Source of the DNA: Shewanella colwelliana ATCC 39565
Lineage (GTDB): Bacteria > Pseudomonadota > Gammaproteobacteria > Enterobacterales > Shewanellaceae
Direction: 5' to 3'
Length of the DNA stretch: 64,000 nt
Assembly: GCF_000518705.1 (NCBI RefSeq)
Contig: NZ_JAEC01000012.1
Span: 107,852 to 171,851, forward strand
This document shows positions 1 through 8,326 of this stretch, piece after piece (position 1 is the first letter of the stretch; each line of letters opens with the position of its first letter). The notes beneath the pieces were generated by a model, which worked only from the letters and a program-made list of their open reading frames with translations, had not been told where the DNA came from and searched no databases. Position numbers and translations under genes: made by a program.

Positions 1-330
1 CCGTCGACTAAGTTTTCACTGCATAAAGAGCAGTTTATTCAACATTCAAATGGTGAAGTGGCTTATTATCCTGTCTACCATTCACATGACCAGCAAGTCG
101 TCATGGCACCACAATTTGAACATTTAGTGAATCAACTTCATCAATGTGATCGCCTTGATTGGGACAAACTGTTTTGCTCTTGGTCAGACGACAATAAAGT
201 GATGAGCATTGGCCTTAAAAAAGACGGTAGCCAAGGCTTGATGCTCAAAAACGTAAAAGCTATCGCCCAAGGGCGTGGTTTCGAGTTTGTCAATAAACAG
301 TGGTTAGTTGATATGGAAATCTGTAGTTAG
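1..330 (+). CDS. ToxR-like transmembrane regulator, C-terminal part (5' end outside window)
   Basis: The frame is open from base 1, so the gene starts upstream of the window; a GTG at 58 is internal rather than a convincing start. The visible 109 residues line up with the C-terminal periplasmic part of the complete regulator at 2709-3515. Both have a Cys-x(4)-W stretch, a hydrophobic strand, and a final W-L-x(4)-C near the end. By analogy the missing part should carry a winged-helix DNA-binding domain and one membrane segment. The two conserved cysteines could form a periplasmic disulfide as in ToxR (inference). The stop is one base before the next gene's ATG, so the two are probably co-transcribed. 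The family call rests on the local paralogue, not on a visible HTH. Confidence 0.6.
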   Translation, partial: PSTKFSLHKEQFIQHSNGEVAYYPVYHSHDQQVVMAPQFEHLVNQLHQCDRLDWDKLFCSWSDDNKVMSIGLKKDGSQGLMLKNVKAIAQGRGFEFVNKQWLVDMEICS

Positions 331-331
331 T

Positions 332-847
332 ATGTTGAATAGATTGCTTTTTTATCGGACGAGATTGTTAGGTTTGGCTACGGCCTCTTGTGCCTTGATA
401 GCGGGCGGATATTGGTTACATTGCTATAAAACCGACGCGCAAGCCCTCAATTTTTACTGTCGTGCAGATACCTTTAATGTTGCCAATGATCGTGAGTTAG
501 GGATGGCATTGAGTGTTTACAGTGAGGGTGAGCAGATCGCCTTGGATTATCAGTTTATTGATAAAGGGCTAACTGCTGGCTGGGTGAAGTTATCAGGCAA
601 TCTAAATCGTTTAGATGTGGCCAATATGGACTATAAACTGCACGTCAATCAAGCCGAAGTTGAGCTAGATAGCGTCAGTGATTGGGCGTTAACCGATATC
701 TCCACCATCATAAATTATGCGGAAGAAACGATAGAGTTTGGTCATTCGGTGGTATTGGATATTAGCGTGGTATTAATGGAAGCCGATAAAGGCTATGCCG
801 TGCTTAGGTTTTGCCCTGGTAATTCTGTCTGGGTGTGTGAATTTTAA
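332..847 (+). CDS. FidL-like membrane protein, partner of a ToxR-like regulator
   Basis: 171 residues from the ATG at 332; an in-frame TTG at 308 would overlap the upstream gene and looks less likely. One N-terminal membrane segment (about residues 10-29) is followed by a periplasmic domain beginning with a Cys (about 43) and ending with two more (about 161 and 169). The layout is the same as the gene at 3508-4029: short N-tail, one TM, a 'xxxLxxxC' strand after the membrane, and Cys near the C-terminus. Each follows a ToxR-like regulator directly. In Salmonella, marT-fidL is a known pair of this type; the biochemical role of FidL-like proteins is not established. It may modulate or stabilise the regulator's periplasmic domain, as ToxS does for ToxR (inference). 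Confidence 0.6.
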   Translation: MLNRLLFYRTRLLGLATASCALIAGGYWLHCYKTDAQALNFYCRADTFNVANDRELGMALSVYSEGEQIALDYQFIDKGLTAGWVKLSGNLNRLDVANMDYKLHVNQAEVELDSVSDWALTDISTIINYAEETIEFGHSVVLDISVVLMEADKGYAVLRFCPGNSVWVCEF

Positions 848-848
848 T

Positions 849-872
849 AAAAAAGGAGAGCCGAAGCTCTCC
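849..872 (-). terminator. Intrinsic terminator of the split-Soret/lipoprotein operon
   Basis: On the minus strand GGAGAGC-TTCG-GCTCTCC (866-872 paired with 855-861) is followed by a run of six T. The UUCG tetraloop makes a very stable hairpin. It lies just past the stop of the minus-strand lipoprotein gene. Confidence 0.85.
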
Positions 873-887
873 AAGCGGTACAGTGGT

Positions 888-1409
888 TTATGTTGACGGA
901 AGTAAAACTAATTCGTTTTCAGCCAGTGTGCCTTTGATCTCGATAGCCACTTTGTATTTTTCAACTGCGCCAGCGGTTGCATTTTCGTCCCAATCTAGGC
1001 CTGTCGCATCGAAACTATAACTGCCTTTTTCAGCTTCAACCAAGACCCCATTGCAGTTAGCCTCTGCGCTATCACATTGGTAGCTTTTGGTAACATGCCA
1101 GCGTTTCCACGCTTTAGCTTTCGATGATGTTTTGGTTTCATCTGGAAAGCCGAAGTAGGTGATCTTGTAGTCCTTCACGTTGGTGATAGCAAGCTTGTCT
1201 GCGTCGGCCAAGTTGAAAGTCAACGCGCCACTGGCGCCATCGAAGGTAGCAAGCTCTAAGTTGATCACCGTGGCTTCATTAATATCAATACTGTCAGCCA
1301 CTGGAGGCGGAACCACCACTGGCGGTTCAGTCGTATCTGAATCATCGCTGCCACAACCGCCACACAGTAACAGTGCAGCCAATAGGCTAGTCACTAATTT
1401 ATCATTCAT
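888..1409 (-). CDS. Predicted lipoprotein of unknown function, second gene of split-Soret operon
   Basis: 173 residues. The N-terminus has a short charged start, a Leu/Ala-rich stretch and a Cys-Gly-Gly-Cys-Gly motif around residues 16-20, which fits a lipoprotein signal with cleavage before the second Cys. An acidic and Pro-rich linker (Asp/Thr, then VVVPPP) follows, as in surface-tethered lipoproteins. The mature part holds a Cys pair in a short loop (CDSAEANC) that could form a disulfide. No known family was recognised. A good RBS (AAGGAG, 6 nt before ATG) is present. The gene starts 10 bp after the split-Soret cytochrome stop on the same strand, so the two probably form one operon ended by the hairpin at 849-872. 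It might anchor or partner the cytochrome (inference from context only). Confidence 0.7.
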   Translation of the reverse strand: MNDKLVTSLLAALLLCGGCGSDDSDTTEPPVVVPPPVADSIDINEATVINLELATFDGASGALTFNLADADKLAITNVKDYKITYFGFPDETKTSSKAKAWKRWHVTKSYQCDSAEANCNGVLVEAEKGSYSFDATGLDWDENATAGAVEKYKVAIEIKGTLAENELVLLPST

Positions 1410-1419
1410 GACGGGCTCC

Positions 1420-2241
1420 TTAGTTAAAGTGTCCGGTATGGCAAGTTGTACACTCCATATCCGCTTTCACGCTGGCAGCACTGCCCATAGTAGTTTCACT
1501 GCCGTGACAGCTTTGACATGCTTGCGCCTCTTCAGAAGGCTTAGATTCTGGCAACGCAGAGAGGTCTTCACCGGCATAGGCACGGTTAAGTAATTCTACA
1601 AGGTGGAAAGTGATAGAGGCTGATAGACGCTTACAGCGCTCGCCTTTTTTCACAAAGGGCAAGCCATTAGCTTTTGACCAGTTGCTGATTGATGAATGGC
1701 AAAGAATACTGTTAGCCACGGTAGATTTTCCGACAAGTGCACTCTTCTCTGCGGTAGAACCAATACCTGCAACGAATTCGTCGCTAGACAGCGGTAGCAC
1801 AGTATTTTCATAGTAGCGGAATGTTGCACCAATCACGGCGTTGTTTTGGCCATTAATGTCATCAAGAATATTCACTAGCATCCCAGTGGCATTGTTGTTA
1901 CCACAGACAGTACCTTGACCCACGATACCAGCCCAACCATAACCGGCAAGGGCGGTTGGGATAGTAGCAAACTTGGCAGCATCGGCACTGGATGATTTGG
2001 CAAGCATGGTGATCATGGCATGGAACACCTGATGCATACATCCGCCACCTGTTTCATAAGCCAGCTTAGCTGTTGCCATGGCATCAAGTGGCACATACTT
2101 GAGTTTATCCCCAAGTTCTAAACGGAAATTACCTTGTTCATCTGTCCCAGCAAAAGCAGACGTGCCCATTAGGGTAGCTCCGGCAGCAGCTGTGCTAATG
2201 CCAATGATTTTAGTTAGTGCTTGGCGTCTATTGATAGTCAT
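1420..2241 (-). CDS. Split-Soret-type diheme cytochrome c, Tat-exported
   Basis: 273 residues. The start is a twin-arginine leader (R5-R6, then a hydrophobic segment ending near A-F-A). Two c-type heme motifs lie at the C-terminus: CQSCH (242-246) and CTTCH (264-268). The body has spaced cysteines typical of the C_GCAxxG_C_C/split-Soret fold: a Gly-Gly-Gly-Cys-Met-His site, a Thr-Val-Cys-Gly site, Leu-Cys-His and Glu-Arg-Cys. Desulfovibrio split-Soret cytochromes hold two stacked hemes at a dimer interface and an additional iron centre; a folded iron centre would explain Tat rather than Sec export (inference). RBS is GAGGA before the ATG. It is followed by a lipoprotein gene and is divergent from the ToxR-like regulator at 2709, a likely controller. 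Substrate and redox partner cannot be read from the sequence. Confidence 0.8.
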   Translation of the reverse strand: MTINRRQALTKIIGISTAAAGATLMGTSAFAGTDEQGNFRLELGDKLKYVPLDAMATAKLAYETGGGCMHQVFHAMITMLAKSSSADAAKFATIPTALAGYGWAGIVGQGTVCGNNNATGMLVNILDDINGQNNAVIGATFRYYENTVLPLSSDEFVAGIGSTAEKSALVGKSTVANSILCHSSISNWSKANGLPFVKKGERCKRLSASITFHLVELLNRAYAGEDLSALPESKPSEEAQACQSCHGSETTMGSAASVKADMECTTCHTGHFN

Positions 2242-2708
2242 AAAAATGTCCTCACATGGATAGGTGTTATTTTTATTGTCGGTGCGAAACTGTTCGCTCC
2301 TTGAAACTTGGGGTCATTGTGGGAGGAGAGGATTGCAAATAGTGTGACGTTAGCTTGATGAATGTTTGCCGTATTTTTCTAATAAAGATTTGATTAATTG
2401 ATGAGCGGGTTAATCGTTTAAGCTGGATTATTATTGTTTTGTAATCTGAATTGGTTCTTACAGTGTGGGGCGGATCACTTTATTTGTTGTCTTCATGTAA
2501 ATTTATTGAGATTGAAGCAACCACTTGCTGAATGATTTGTTGGATGAATAGGGTGATTTTGGTCACAAATTAGCAAGTGTCAGTCATGTATTTAGGCTAA
2601 TTCCCGTATGAATTTTAAGGAGATAGAGGTGATCACAGAAATTATTTGTGATTTTGAATAAGCTTGTCGAATAAGCTTGTTGAGTAAATGATTAATGGAT
2701 AGATACCC
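2242..2708. promoter_or_regulatory. Divergent intergenic region between split-Soret operon and ToxR-like regulator
   Basis: 467 AT-rich bases without a convincing gene. A perfect direct repeat, GAATAAGCTTGT at 2656-2667 and 2669-2680 (13-bp period), lies 28-53 bp before the regulator ATG and could be a binding site. A tiny reading frame (GTG 2629 to TAA 2661) has a good AAGGAG but only ten codons. Promoters for both directions must be here, but no strong -35/-10 pair stands out. Confidence 0.6.
2656..2680 (+). repeat. Perfect 12-bp direct repeat upstream of ToxR-like gene
   Basis: Two copies of GAATAAGCTTGT separated by one base, giving a 13-bp period. ToxR-family regulators often bind tandem direct repeats upstream of target promoters, so an autoregulatory or divergent-operon site is plausible (inference). 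Confidence 0.55.
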
Positions 2709-3515
2709 ATGCAATTAGGTGATTGTCTCTTTGACAGGCAACGCGGTTTATTGACTAATCAAGTCAGCGGCGAACAGTGGCATTTGCCACGAGCGGAGTT
2801 GCAGGTATTGACTCTGCTACTTGCCAATCAGGATAAGATCGTTGCTAAGCAAACCTTGGGAGCGGGGGACGATCAGTACGCAGCACTGAGTGATTCGTCT
2901 GTGACTCGGGCTGTCTTTATGCTGCGCTCATTTCTTGGCCCAATGCACGAACAGATGATAGAGACGGTGAAAGGCAAAGGGTATCGGTTGCACATCGATA
3001 AACGTTTGTCTCAGCCTCTGCCTAACCAAAGTATCCGTAGCAACCCACTACGCGCCAATTATCAAACAATGATCACCTGGTTATTCGGTAAGCATCATCG
3101 CGTGTTAAAGGCGTGGGTTGGTGTATTAGTCTTATTGCTATGCATATTAGTTGGGGGGCAATGGCTCGTGGCTGCCAGTATAAAGGTACATCACACCGCT
3201 CCCTATGACAGCCATAGCATCACACTTGAGTCTGGTCAGCAGGTCACTTTTATTAGTTATGCCAAGTCAAAAACCAATAACACGTCGTTAGTGGCCTTGT
3301 CACAAAAACTAGCCAAGGGCTTTGCCTCCTGTGAATCTTCACCTTGGCAACAAATCTACCTTTCTCTGTCCCATGATAAGCAAGTTTTTAATATCACGAT
3401 GCGGGGTGAAAAGTTGGGGCAATCTTTAGTGAGAAATTTGAAGTTGACCGACTATCGCCAACAAAAGTCATTTATCTCTGACGCATGGTTAACTGAGGTG
3501 TCTCTTTGTGAATAG
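2709..3515 (+). CDS. ToxR/CadC-like transmembrane transcriptional regulator
   Basis: 268 residues. Residues 1-97 form an OmpR/PhoB-type winged helix: an early beta region, the recognition-helix stretch 'SVTRAVFMLRSFLG' and the wing 'VKGKGYRL' near 87-93. A basic linker leads to a single membrane segment (about 136-156) and a periplasmic domain of about 110 residues with C208 and C267, likely a disulfide pair as in ToxR. Direct membrane-bound transcription control, with periplasmic sensing and no phosphorelay, is the known mode of this family. It overlaps the FidL-like gene downstream by 8 bp and is divergent from the split-Soret operon, the most obvious target. The C-terminal domain is homologous to the partial gene at the left edge. 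The signal sensed is unknown. Confidence 0.8.
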   Translation: MQLGDCLFDRQRGLLTNQVSGEQWHLPRAELQVLTLLLANQDKIVAKQTLGAGDDQYAALSDSSVTRAVFMLRSFLGPMHEQMIETVKGKGYRLHIDKRLSQPLPNQSIRSNPLRANYQTMITWLFGKHHRVLKAWVGVLVLLLCILVGGQWLVAASIKVHHTAPYDSHSITLESGQQVTFISYAKSKTNNTSLVALSQKLAKGFASCESSPWQQIYLSLSHDKQVFNITMRGEKLGQSLVRNLKLTDYRQQKSFISDAWLTEVSLCE

Positions 3516-4029
3516 AAAGGTCTTATGGGGTATTAACCTGCTAGTGCTAATGCTACTCGCCGTAAGTATTACAGTGAGCTACCGCTATCTCAATCCACCA
3601 GAAACTTTAATGCTAAGTTGCAGCTCTGAGTTGTTTGACACCTCTGATGTGGCAGAAGGGGCAGGGAAACATTACTTGCTTGTCGATATTATGGCCAAAA
3701 AACAGCAGGCACAGATCAACTACCGTTACTTTAATCTCGATGGCACTTTAGCTGGCACCATTCGTATGCATGGCAAACTGGTCGATTTTGATAAGCAGGC
3801 AAATCGCTATAATTTTTCGGTTGATACCAAAGAGGAGAGTGATGATAATCAAAATGAACAACTTCCAAGGCATATGCAGTATCTTTCTTATATCAGTTCC
3901 TTTAATTTAGATAGCCAAGGAATGCATAATCTATCGATCGAACCCTTGGATCTCGACCAACATAGAGATTATGCCGTGGTGCTTTTCCAACCCAGCAATA
4001 CCGTTTGTGGATGCCGCTTAGTTCACTAA
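3508..4029 (+). CDS. FidL-like membrane protein, partner of the ToxR-like regulator
   Basis: 173 residues from a GTG start overlapping the regulator's stop by 8 bp, which implies translational coupling. One membrane segment (about 7-25) is followed by a periplasmic domain with Cys at about 38 and Cys-Gly-Cys at 167-169. Same architecture as the gene at 332-847. The family is known from the Salmonella marT-fidL pair, but no activity is established. A ToxS-like role in protecting or tuning the regulator's periplasmic domain is inferred from the gene order and the shared Cys placement. Confidence 0.65.
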   Translation: MNRKVLWGINLLVLMLLAVSITVSYRYLNPPETLMLSCSSELFDTSDVAEGAGKHYLLVDIMAKKQQAQINYRYFNLDGTLAGTIRMHGKLVDFDKQANRYNFSVDTKEESDDNQNEQLPRHMQYLSYISSFNLDSQGMHNLSIEPLDLDQHRDYAVVLFQPSNTVCGCRLVH

Positions 4030-4090
4030 AGCATATTGAGCTATAATACATCTATAACCATCTGATATATTTCTACAAAATTGAGGTTAC

Positions 4091-5497
4091 GTGTCTAAAG
4101 TCTACGTTAAGCAGGAAGAATCGCTGTCGATAAAATTTGTCCACCAGATGAAGGAGGGCGATCATCGACGCTTAGATCTCTATTTTTTTCTGCCTAAAGA
4201 GATGGGGATTAACCCGCAGAGTTTAGATGAAGAGGAGTACTACCACGCAGCCATAGCAGGCCGTCGTTCCTACTACTCTTCTGGTTTGCATCTTCCGTTA
4301 GTGCAAGGCCGATTCATTAGCCAAAATAAACGCACCGTTGAGGAGTTTAGGCTCTATCTCAACCTGTTTGCCTACCAGTTTGCCGTTGCCATTGAAACCG
4401 ACAGTAAAGAACTGGCGCAAATAGAGGATATTGAACAGTTCTACCTTGCGCTTAAAGATCTGAGTGACATAGTGGCTCAACTGCTGAAAAAGTTTCGTCG
4501 TAACGAGCCTAGCGATCCCAAATGGAAGCACTATTTTGAGAACTCAGATAATTATCTATCTTGGTTTTGCGAGCAACGTTTACTCAAACTTTTGTCCCAT
4601 GCGCCTAGAAGCAGCGATTACAGCGAGATAACGGAAGAGGTGGTGAACCTTTGTCGTAGTGAAAATAGCTATCGGGAAAGTAAAAACTATAACTCATCAC
4701 AAACCAAAGATGACCCTAACCGTATCTCCAACAAAATGCTGTTACTACGCCGCCTTATCCAGCAAGGGGTCGTACTTAAAGAGGAGCTTAAAACCTTAGG
4801 CGTTGGGTTGAAAAAGCTCACTACAGGCATCGCCACTGGTTTTGTGATGTTGGTTGTGTCAGCGCTAATTATTAAGGCGCAAGGTGTGTTTAGTGGCTTA
4901 ACGCTATCTTTGGTGCTGACATTAGCGGTGATTTACGGTTTTCGTGAGATCTTCAAAGAAGATATTCGTAATGCGTTATGGCGGGTAATTCAAAAAGGTC
5001 GGCCGCGTTGGAGCCGCATACTGCGAGATACCACAAGCCAGGCTGTTATTGGTCGTCAGCTGGTGTGGATTGATTTTATTAAGGCTAAAGAGTTGCCCAC
5101 TGAGATCGATGAGATTTTAAATCGACGTCATAGCCAGAATAAAGTTGATGCCGATATTTTGCATTATGGTATCAACTCGCGGATCTCTCAGAAAGACTTC
5201 TTAGCTGGATACTCCACCATTCAGGAACAGGTCAACTTTAGTCTTGCGCCGTTTGCTCGTTATCTAGAGCGCGGTAAGGCTAAAATTTATAAAGAGTCAG
5301 ACGGTAAAATCAGCAGTGACTCGGTAGAGCGCCGTTACCAAATCAATCTAGTTCTGTCGCTCAGAGAGGGACGTAATCCACCCCAATTTGCCCGCTATAA
5401 AGTCACTATGAACCGCTCCACCATTATTGAAGTGACCGAAAGTAAGTTACCCGATGGTGTGCAGGCGATAGGGTTTGAGCAGGAAGTTGCCGATTAA
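4091..5497 (+). CDS. Two-TM protein of unknown function
   Basis: 468 residues from a GTG start. I do not recognise the family. The N-terminal 240 residues are soluble, charged and without a signal peptide. Two adjacent hydrophobic segments (about 246-262 and 266-284) form a hairpin, and the C-terminal 180 residues are soluble and basic (K/R-rich near 290-310). Both large domains should therefore be cytoplasmic (inference). No catalytic motif or Walker box was seen. It lies 61 bp after the FidL-like gene on the same strand, with an AT-rich gap that holds a TATAAT at 4042-4047 but no well-spaced -35, so it may be transcribed separately. A TM-anchored scaffold or signalling role is only a guess. 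Confidence 0.75.
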   Translation: MSKVYVKQEESLSIKFVHQMKEGDHRRLDLYFFLPKEMGINPQSLDEEEYYHAAIAGRRSYYSSGLHLPLVQGRFISQNKRTVEEFRLYLNLFAYQFAVAIETDSKELAQIEDIEQFYLALKDLSDIVAQLLKKFRRNEPSDPKWKHYFENSDNYLSWFCEQRLLKLLSHAPRSSDYSEITEEVVNLCRSENSYRESKNYNSSQTKDDPNRISNKMLLLRRLIQQGVVLKEELKTLGVGLKKLTTGIATGFVMLVVSALIIKAQGVFSGLTLSLVLTLAVIYGFREIFKEDIRNALWRVIQKGRPRWSRILRDTTSQAVIGRQLVWIDFIKAKELPTEIDEILNRRHSQNKVDADILHYGINSRISQKDFLAGYSTIQEQVNFSLAPFARYLERGKAKIYKESDGKISSDSVERRYQINLVLSLREGRNPPQFARYKVTMNRSTIIEVTESKLPDGVQAIGFEQEVAD

Positions 5498-5780
5498 GGT
5501 CAGGGGGAGGGCTTTTTTAAGCCGCTAACTACCTCCTGTCCTACGGAAAACCTGTTGGTCGTTCTTCGGTAAGGTGAGTGATGCGTAGCTTCTAGCTCAC
5601 GAACGAGAGCCAAGAGTGCCGCACTGGCTTTTAGCTAGGGACATTTTTGTGTCGCTTCTGGGCACTATGGTTTCATCCATGAAACCATAGTGCCCAGCCG
5701 CATCAGCATAGTGTTATCACTCTCTTCGGTTTGGCGGTAATTAGTATTCATACACCAGTCAAAACCAATAACCTTGTACG
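5498..5780. other. Intergenic region with a long perfect palindrome
   Basis: 283 bp between convergent genes. Apart from the palindrome at 5658-5697 no gene or clear terminator is visible. A weak hairpin, GGCTT-TTTT-AAGCC around 5517-5530, has no T tail. Confidence 0.5.
5658..5697. repeat. Perfect 19-bp inverted repeat with 2-nt loop
   Basis: CTGGGCACTATGGTTTCAT (5658-5676) is followed by CC and then its exact reverse complement (5679-5697). There is no T tract on either side, so it is not a standard intrinsic terminator. It could be a cruciform, an operator, or a dispersed palindromic repeat. Confidence 0.8.
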
Positions 5781-7577
5781 CTAAAGTTGAGTGCTCTCCT
5801 TTGATTTAGCTTCTATTTGCTGTTTTAGTTTTTCCGCATTAGTGGCTTCAACTAGTTCATTAAATTTAAGCTGCATATCAGCAATATCTATCTTAATAAC
5901 ATGTTGCCAAGATTGACCTAGATCTTGGGTAAATATCACATCGCCTTTGTCACATAGAAAATAGATCTCATCAGCAGATGATATCTGAGCTAATAATGTC
6001 TCGCATTCAGGCACGGCATTACCATGATAGCTCCATGACTTGTTATTTTCTGCTTGCTCAAGCGTGGTGGAGATAACTTTCAGCTCACCTCGAAGGTTTC
6101 TTTTATCTTTTGCTTTGGTTTTCTTACGCCCTAGTGTTACAACAGTGCCATCGGAAAAGACTACTGGTAAGCTTCTCTGTGTTTCATGGTCATCAAAAGC
6201 CATAAGATCACGGTTTACCGTTAACCAAGTCTTGCCAGAATCTAAACTAATAACTTGCTCACCTGCACCCCAATAGCTTCTTTCTATCCCGACTAGATAA
6301 CCGTTGGCTAACTGTGAAACTGCTGACATGCGAGTGCTTATTTGTTCGCTCCAACTGCTGGTATGGGGGTTGAATTCAAATAACTTATTGTCATTCAATA
6401 CCGACAATTGGCCTGATTTTGTCATGATGGGAAATAGATGGCCAAAGGCACTTAATAAACGATCGGTTTTGCGTTTGAAGCTTCTTAGCTTTATCCAATC
6501 CGATTCGAGTGAGGCAAACTGGTAAATATTGAACTCATCAATCGACTGAGTCATGACAAAAAAACTATTTTCACCTTTGCCAAACCAAGTTATTGCCTCA
6601 TTCGCTGATACTCTGGATATCTGCTTCCATTCACCAAGCCAGCTGTTAGCCATAAATATTTCACCACGCTCACCAGCTATCATCAGTTGGTCATCGGTCT
6701 CTAATACTGCAGCAAGTTGGCTGTTGGTATTGAGGTCAAGTTGATGCCATTGTCCTTGCTGATCTTGCCATTTTATTTGACCAAATTTTGATGCAATAAC
6801 CCCTTTACCGTGGATCGTTAGTGGCATAGCGGTTTTACCGTAGGCATTTTGGCGCGATAGCTTACTTAAGTTAGATCTAAAACGATCTAGCTCATCTTTT
6901 TCCCATAAATGAACAGTGGATAAATCGAGACTTTCTGCAAGGTTTGGATAATTACTCAATAAGAACGTGCTCAGCTTTTGTTGTGCATCTAAACGAGTAA
7001 CATAAGCTTTTTGGCTTGATTTTTGTACCCAAAATGACTTTTGCTGAACATTTAATAAAGGTTGAAAAACCACACTGCCAAGATTTGTTAACTGACCTTT
7101 TTTTACCTTAAATACCCCCGTTGAGTGATCAACTGGCATGTTCAACCAAGATGTATAATCTCCACCATCATAGTAACTATAAAGGCTTGAAATAATATAA
7201 CTCCCCTCTGGCATTGACCCGATAAAGACCTGACTATCAATTAACCCTTCTCGAGTTGGAGACAAAGAATAAACATCGGGTTCCCAATCCACATTATCTT
7301 TATTAATACTGTCTTTATCTTTGGTTTTTGCCTTGGATTTAGCCATGGCTACTGCTTTTTGTTTTTTATCTTCAAAGTTGTCAATTCTAACAACAATGAC
7401 TTCTGTCCAATCTCGGTGAGGTGGTGTTAATTGTTCAGCATTATTAATAATCTGAACGCCTACCACTCCATGATTAACATCAAGTGATTTGTTTTTATCG
7501 ATTTTGGTATTTTTAATTGTGCTGTTACAGGCGGTTAAAAATAGTACTGATATTAACAAAAATAATCTGGCTCGCAT
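5781..7577 (-). CDS. Lipoprotein with BNR/beta-propeller-like repeats
   Basis: 598 residues from the ATG at 7577. The ATG at 7583 sits too close to the AAGGA, which gives good spacing to the second ATG. The signal peptide ends in lipobox L-T-A-C, so the protein is lipid-anchored. An early region with Lys/Asp-rich low complexity (about 75-95) precedes a long beta-rich part with Asp-box/BNR-like motifs such as S-x-D-x-G-x-T-W and T-x-D-x-G-x-S-W, as in sialidase-type beta-propellers. Several 'W-x-x-I/L' and 'G-x-I/V' strands repeat through the middle. No sialidase catalytic residues were recognised, so an enzyme call is not supported. It is a single-gene unit flanked by non-coding DNA. Confidence 0.7.
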   Translation of the reverse strand: MRARLFLLISVLFLTACNSTIKNTKIDKNKSLDVNHGVVGVQIINNAEQLTPPHRDWTEVIVVRIDNFEDKKQKAVAMAKSKAKTKDKDSINKDNVDWEPDVYSLSPTREGLIDSQVFIGSMPEGSYIISSLYSYYDGGDYTSWLNMPVDHSTGVFKVKKGQLTNLGSVVFQPLLNVQQKSFWVQKSSQKAYVTRLDAQQKLSTFLLSNYPNLAESLDLSTVHLWEKDELDRFRSNLSKLSRQNAYGKTAMPLTIHGKGVIASKFGQIKWQDQQGQWHQLDLNTNSQLAAVLETDDQLMIAGERGEIFMANSWLGEWKQISRVSANEAITWFGKGENSFFVMTQSIDEFNIYQFASLESDWIKLRSFKRKTDRLLSAFGHLFPIMTKSGQLSVLNDNKLFEFNPHTSSWSEQISTRMSAVSQLANGYLVGIERSYWGAGEQVISLDSGKTWLTVNRDLMAFDDHETQRSLPVVFSDGTVVTLGRKKTKAKDKRNLRGELKVISTTLEQAENNKSWSYHGNAVPECETLLAQISSADEIYFLCDKGDVIFTQDLGQSWQHVIKIDIADMQLKFNELVEATNAEKLKQQIEAKSKESTQL

Positions 7578-7583
7578 TTCCAT

Positions 7584-8326
7584 TCCTTTGACGAGAATAA
7601 ATAGGATCAGAGTAAACTTTTAAAGAGAGTTAATTAGCGCATTAGTGATAGGCTTTTCTTCCCTAAATGGCGTCCTCGATAGTTGATTCGAGTTTGCCTA
7701 GCTCTGTCCTTAACTGGTTATATTTTAATCCTTCCTACTGGTTGTTATCAATATGTGTTGGAACATTTTATTGAAGGTTTCTTATTAAAAATAATAAGTT
7801 GTCTCAATGTCTACCAATGAGGTCAGATCCAAGAGAGTGAATAACCCAGTATAAACGCGGTTTTGGCCCTTGGCGACAGACAGAAAATGCTCCCGACATT
7901 TATCGGCATTCCATTATCCATGTAGATTAGATGTCGCTATGGAGCCTTCATGGACTACTTTCTTTAACAAAAAGTCGGCGAGCCAAAAGAGTGCTTGCAC
8001 ACAAGCTCACCGCAGGTGATTGATTGCTATGAAGAGACGACCTCCAAGCTCACTTAACCAATTTCCACCTAGCCCAAGGCTGCTCAGTCAAATAAAAAAT
8101 GCAAACCTTCATTCCAAGGGCAACAAACTTTGGGGCAAATGTGAGTTAGTTCCTTAACCGGTTTCTAGACAGAATCTGTAATACCCTCAATGCCTATTCT
8201 GCAGCGGGTGGCTCTTTATTTTTCGGCGAGCTGGCCACACCAATCACCTTTACCTTGGCGAGCAGTGTGACACTTATCAATACCATATATGCAGAACCAC
8301 TTTAAACGAGACCGTTAACTTTGTAA
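7584..8326. other. Long non-coding stretch with relic repeat blocks
   Basis: About 740 bp with no believable reading frame on either strand. Block 7604-7652 resembles 9032-9079, and 8024-8068 resembles 9080-9114, so the second locus looks like the first with about 370 bp missing between the blocks. This suggests an insertion or deletion in a dispersed repeat. The rest shows no recognised signal. Confidence 0.5.
7604..7652. repeat. Imperfect repeat, copy 1 (left block)
   Basis: Shares TAAACTTTTAA, GAGAGTTAA and the following TAGCG-ATTAG series with 9032-9079, with a few substitutions and one extra A. Confidence 0.65.

Noticed and set aside
2629..2661. Ten-codon GTG frame with good RBS upstream of the ToxR-like gene
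   Set aside because: Too short to support as a gene; kept only as part of a regulatory observation.
5517..5530. GGCTT-TTTT-AAGCC hairpin as terminator after the two-TM gene
   Set aside because: Short stem and no T tail.
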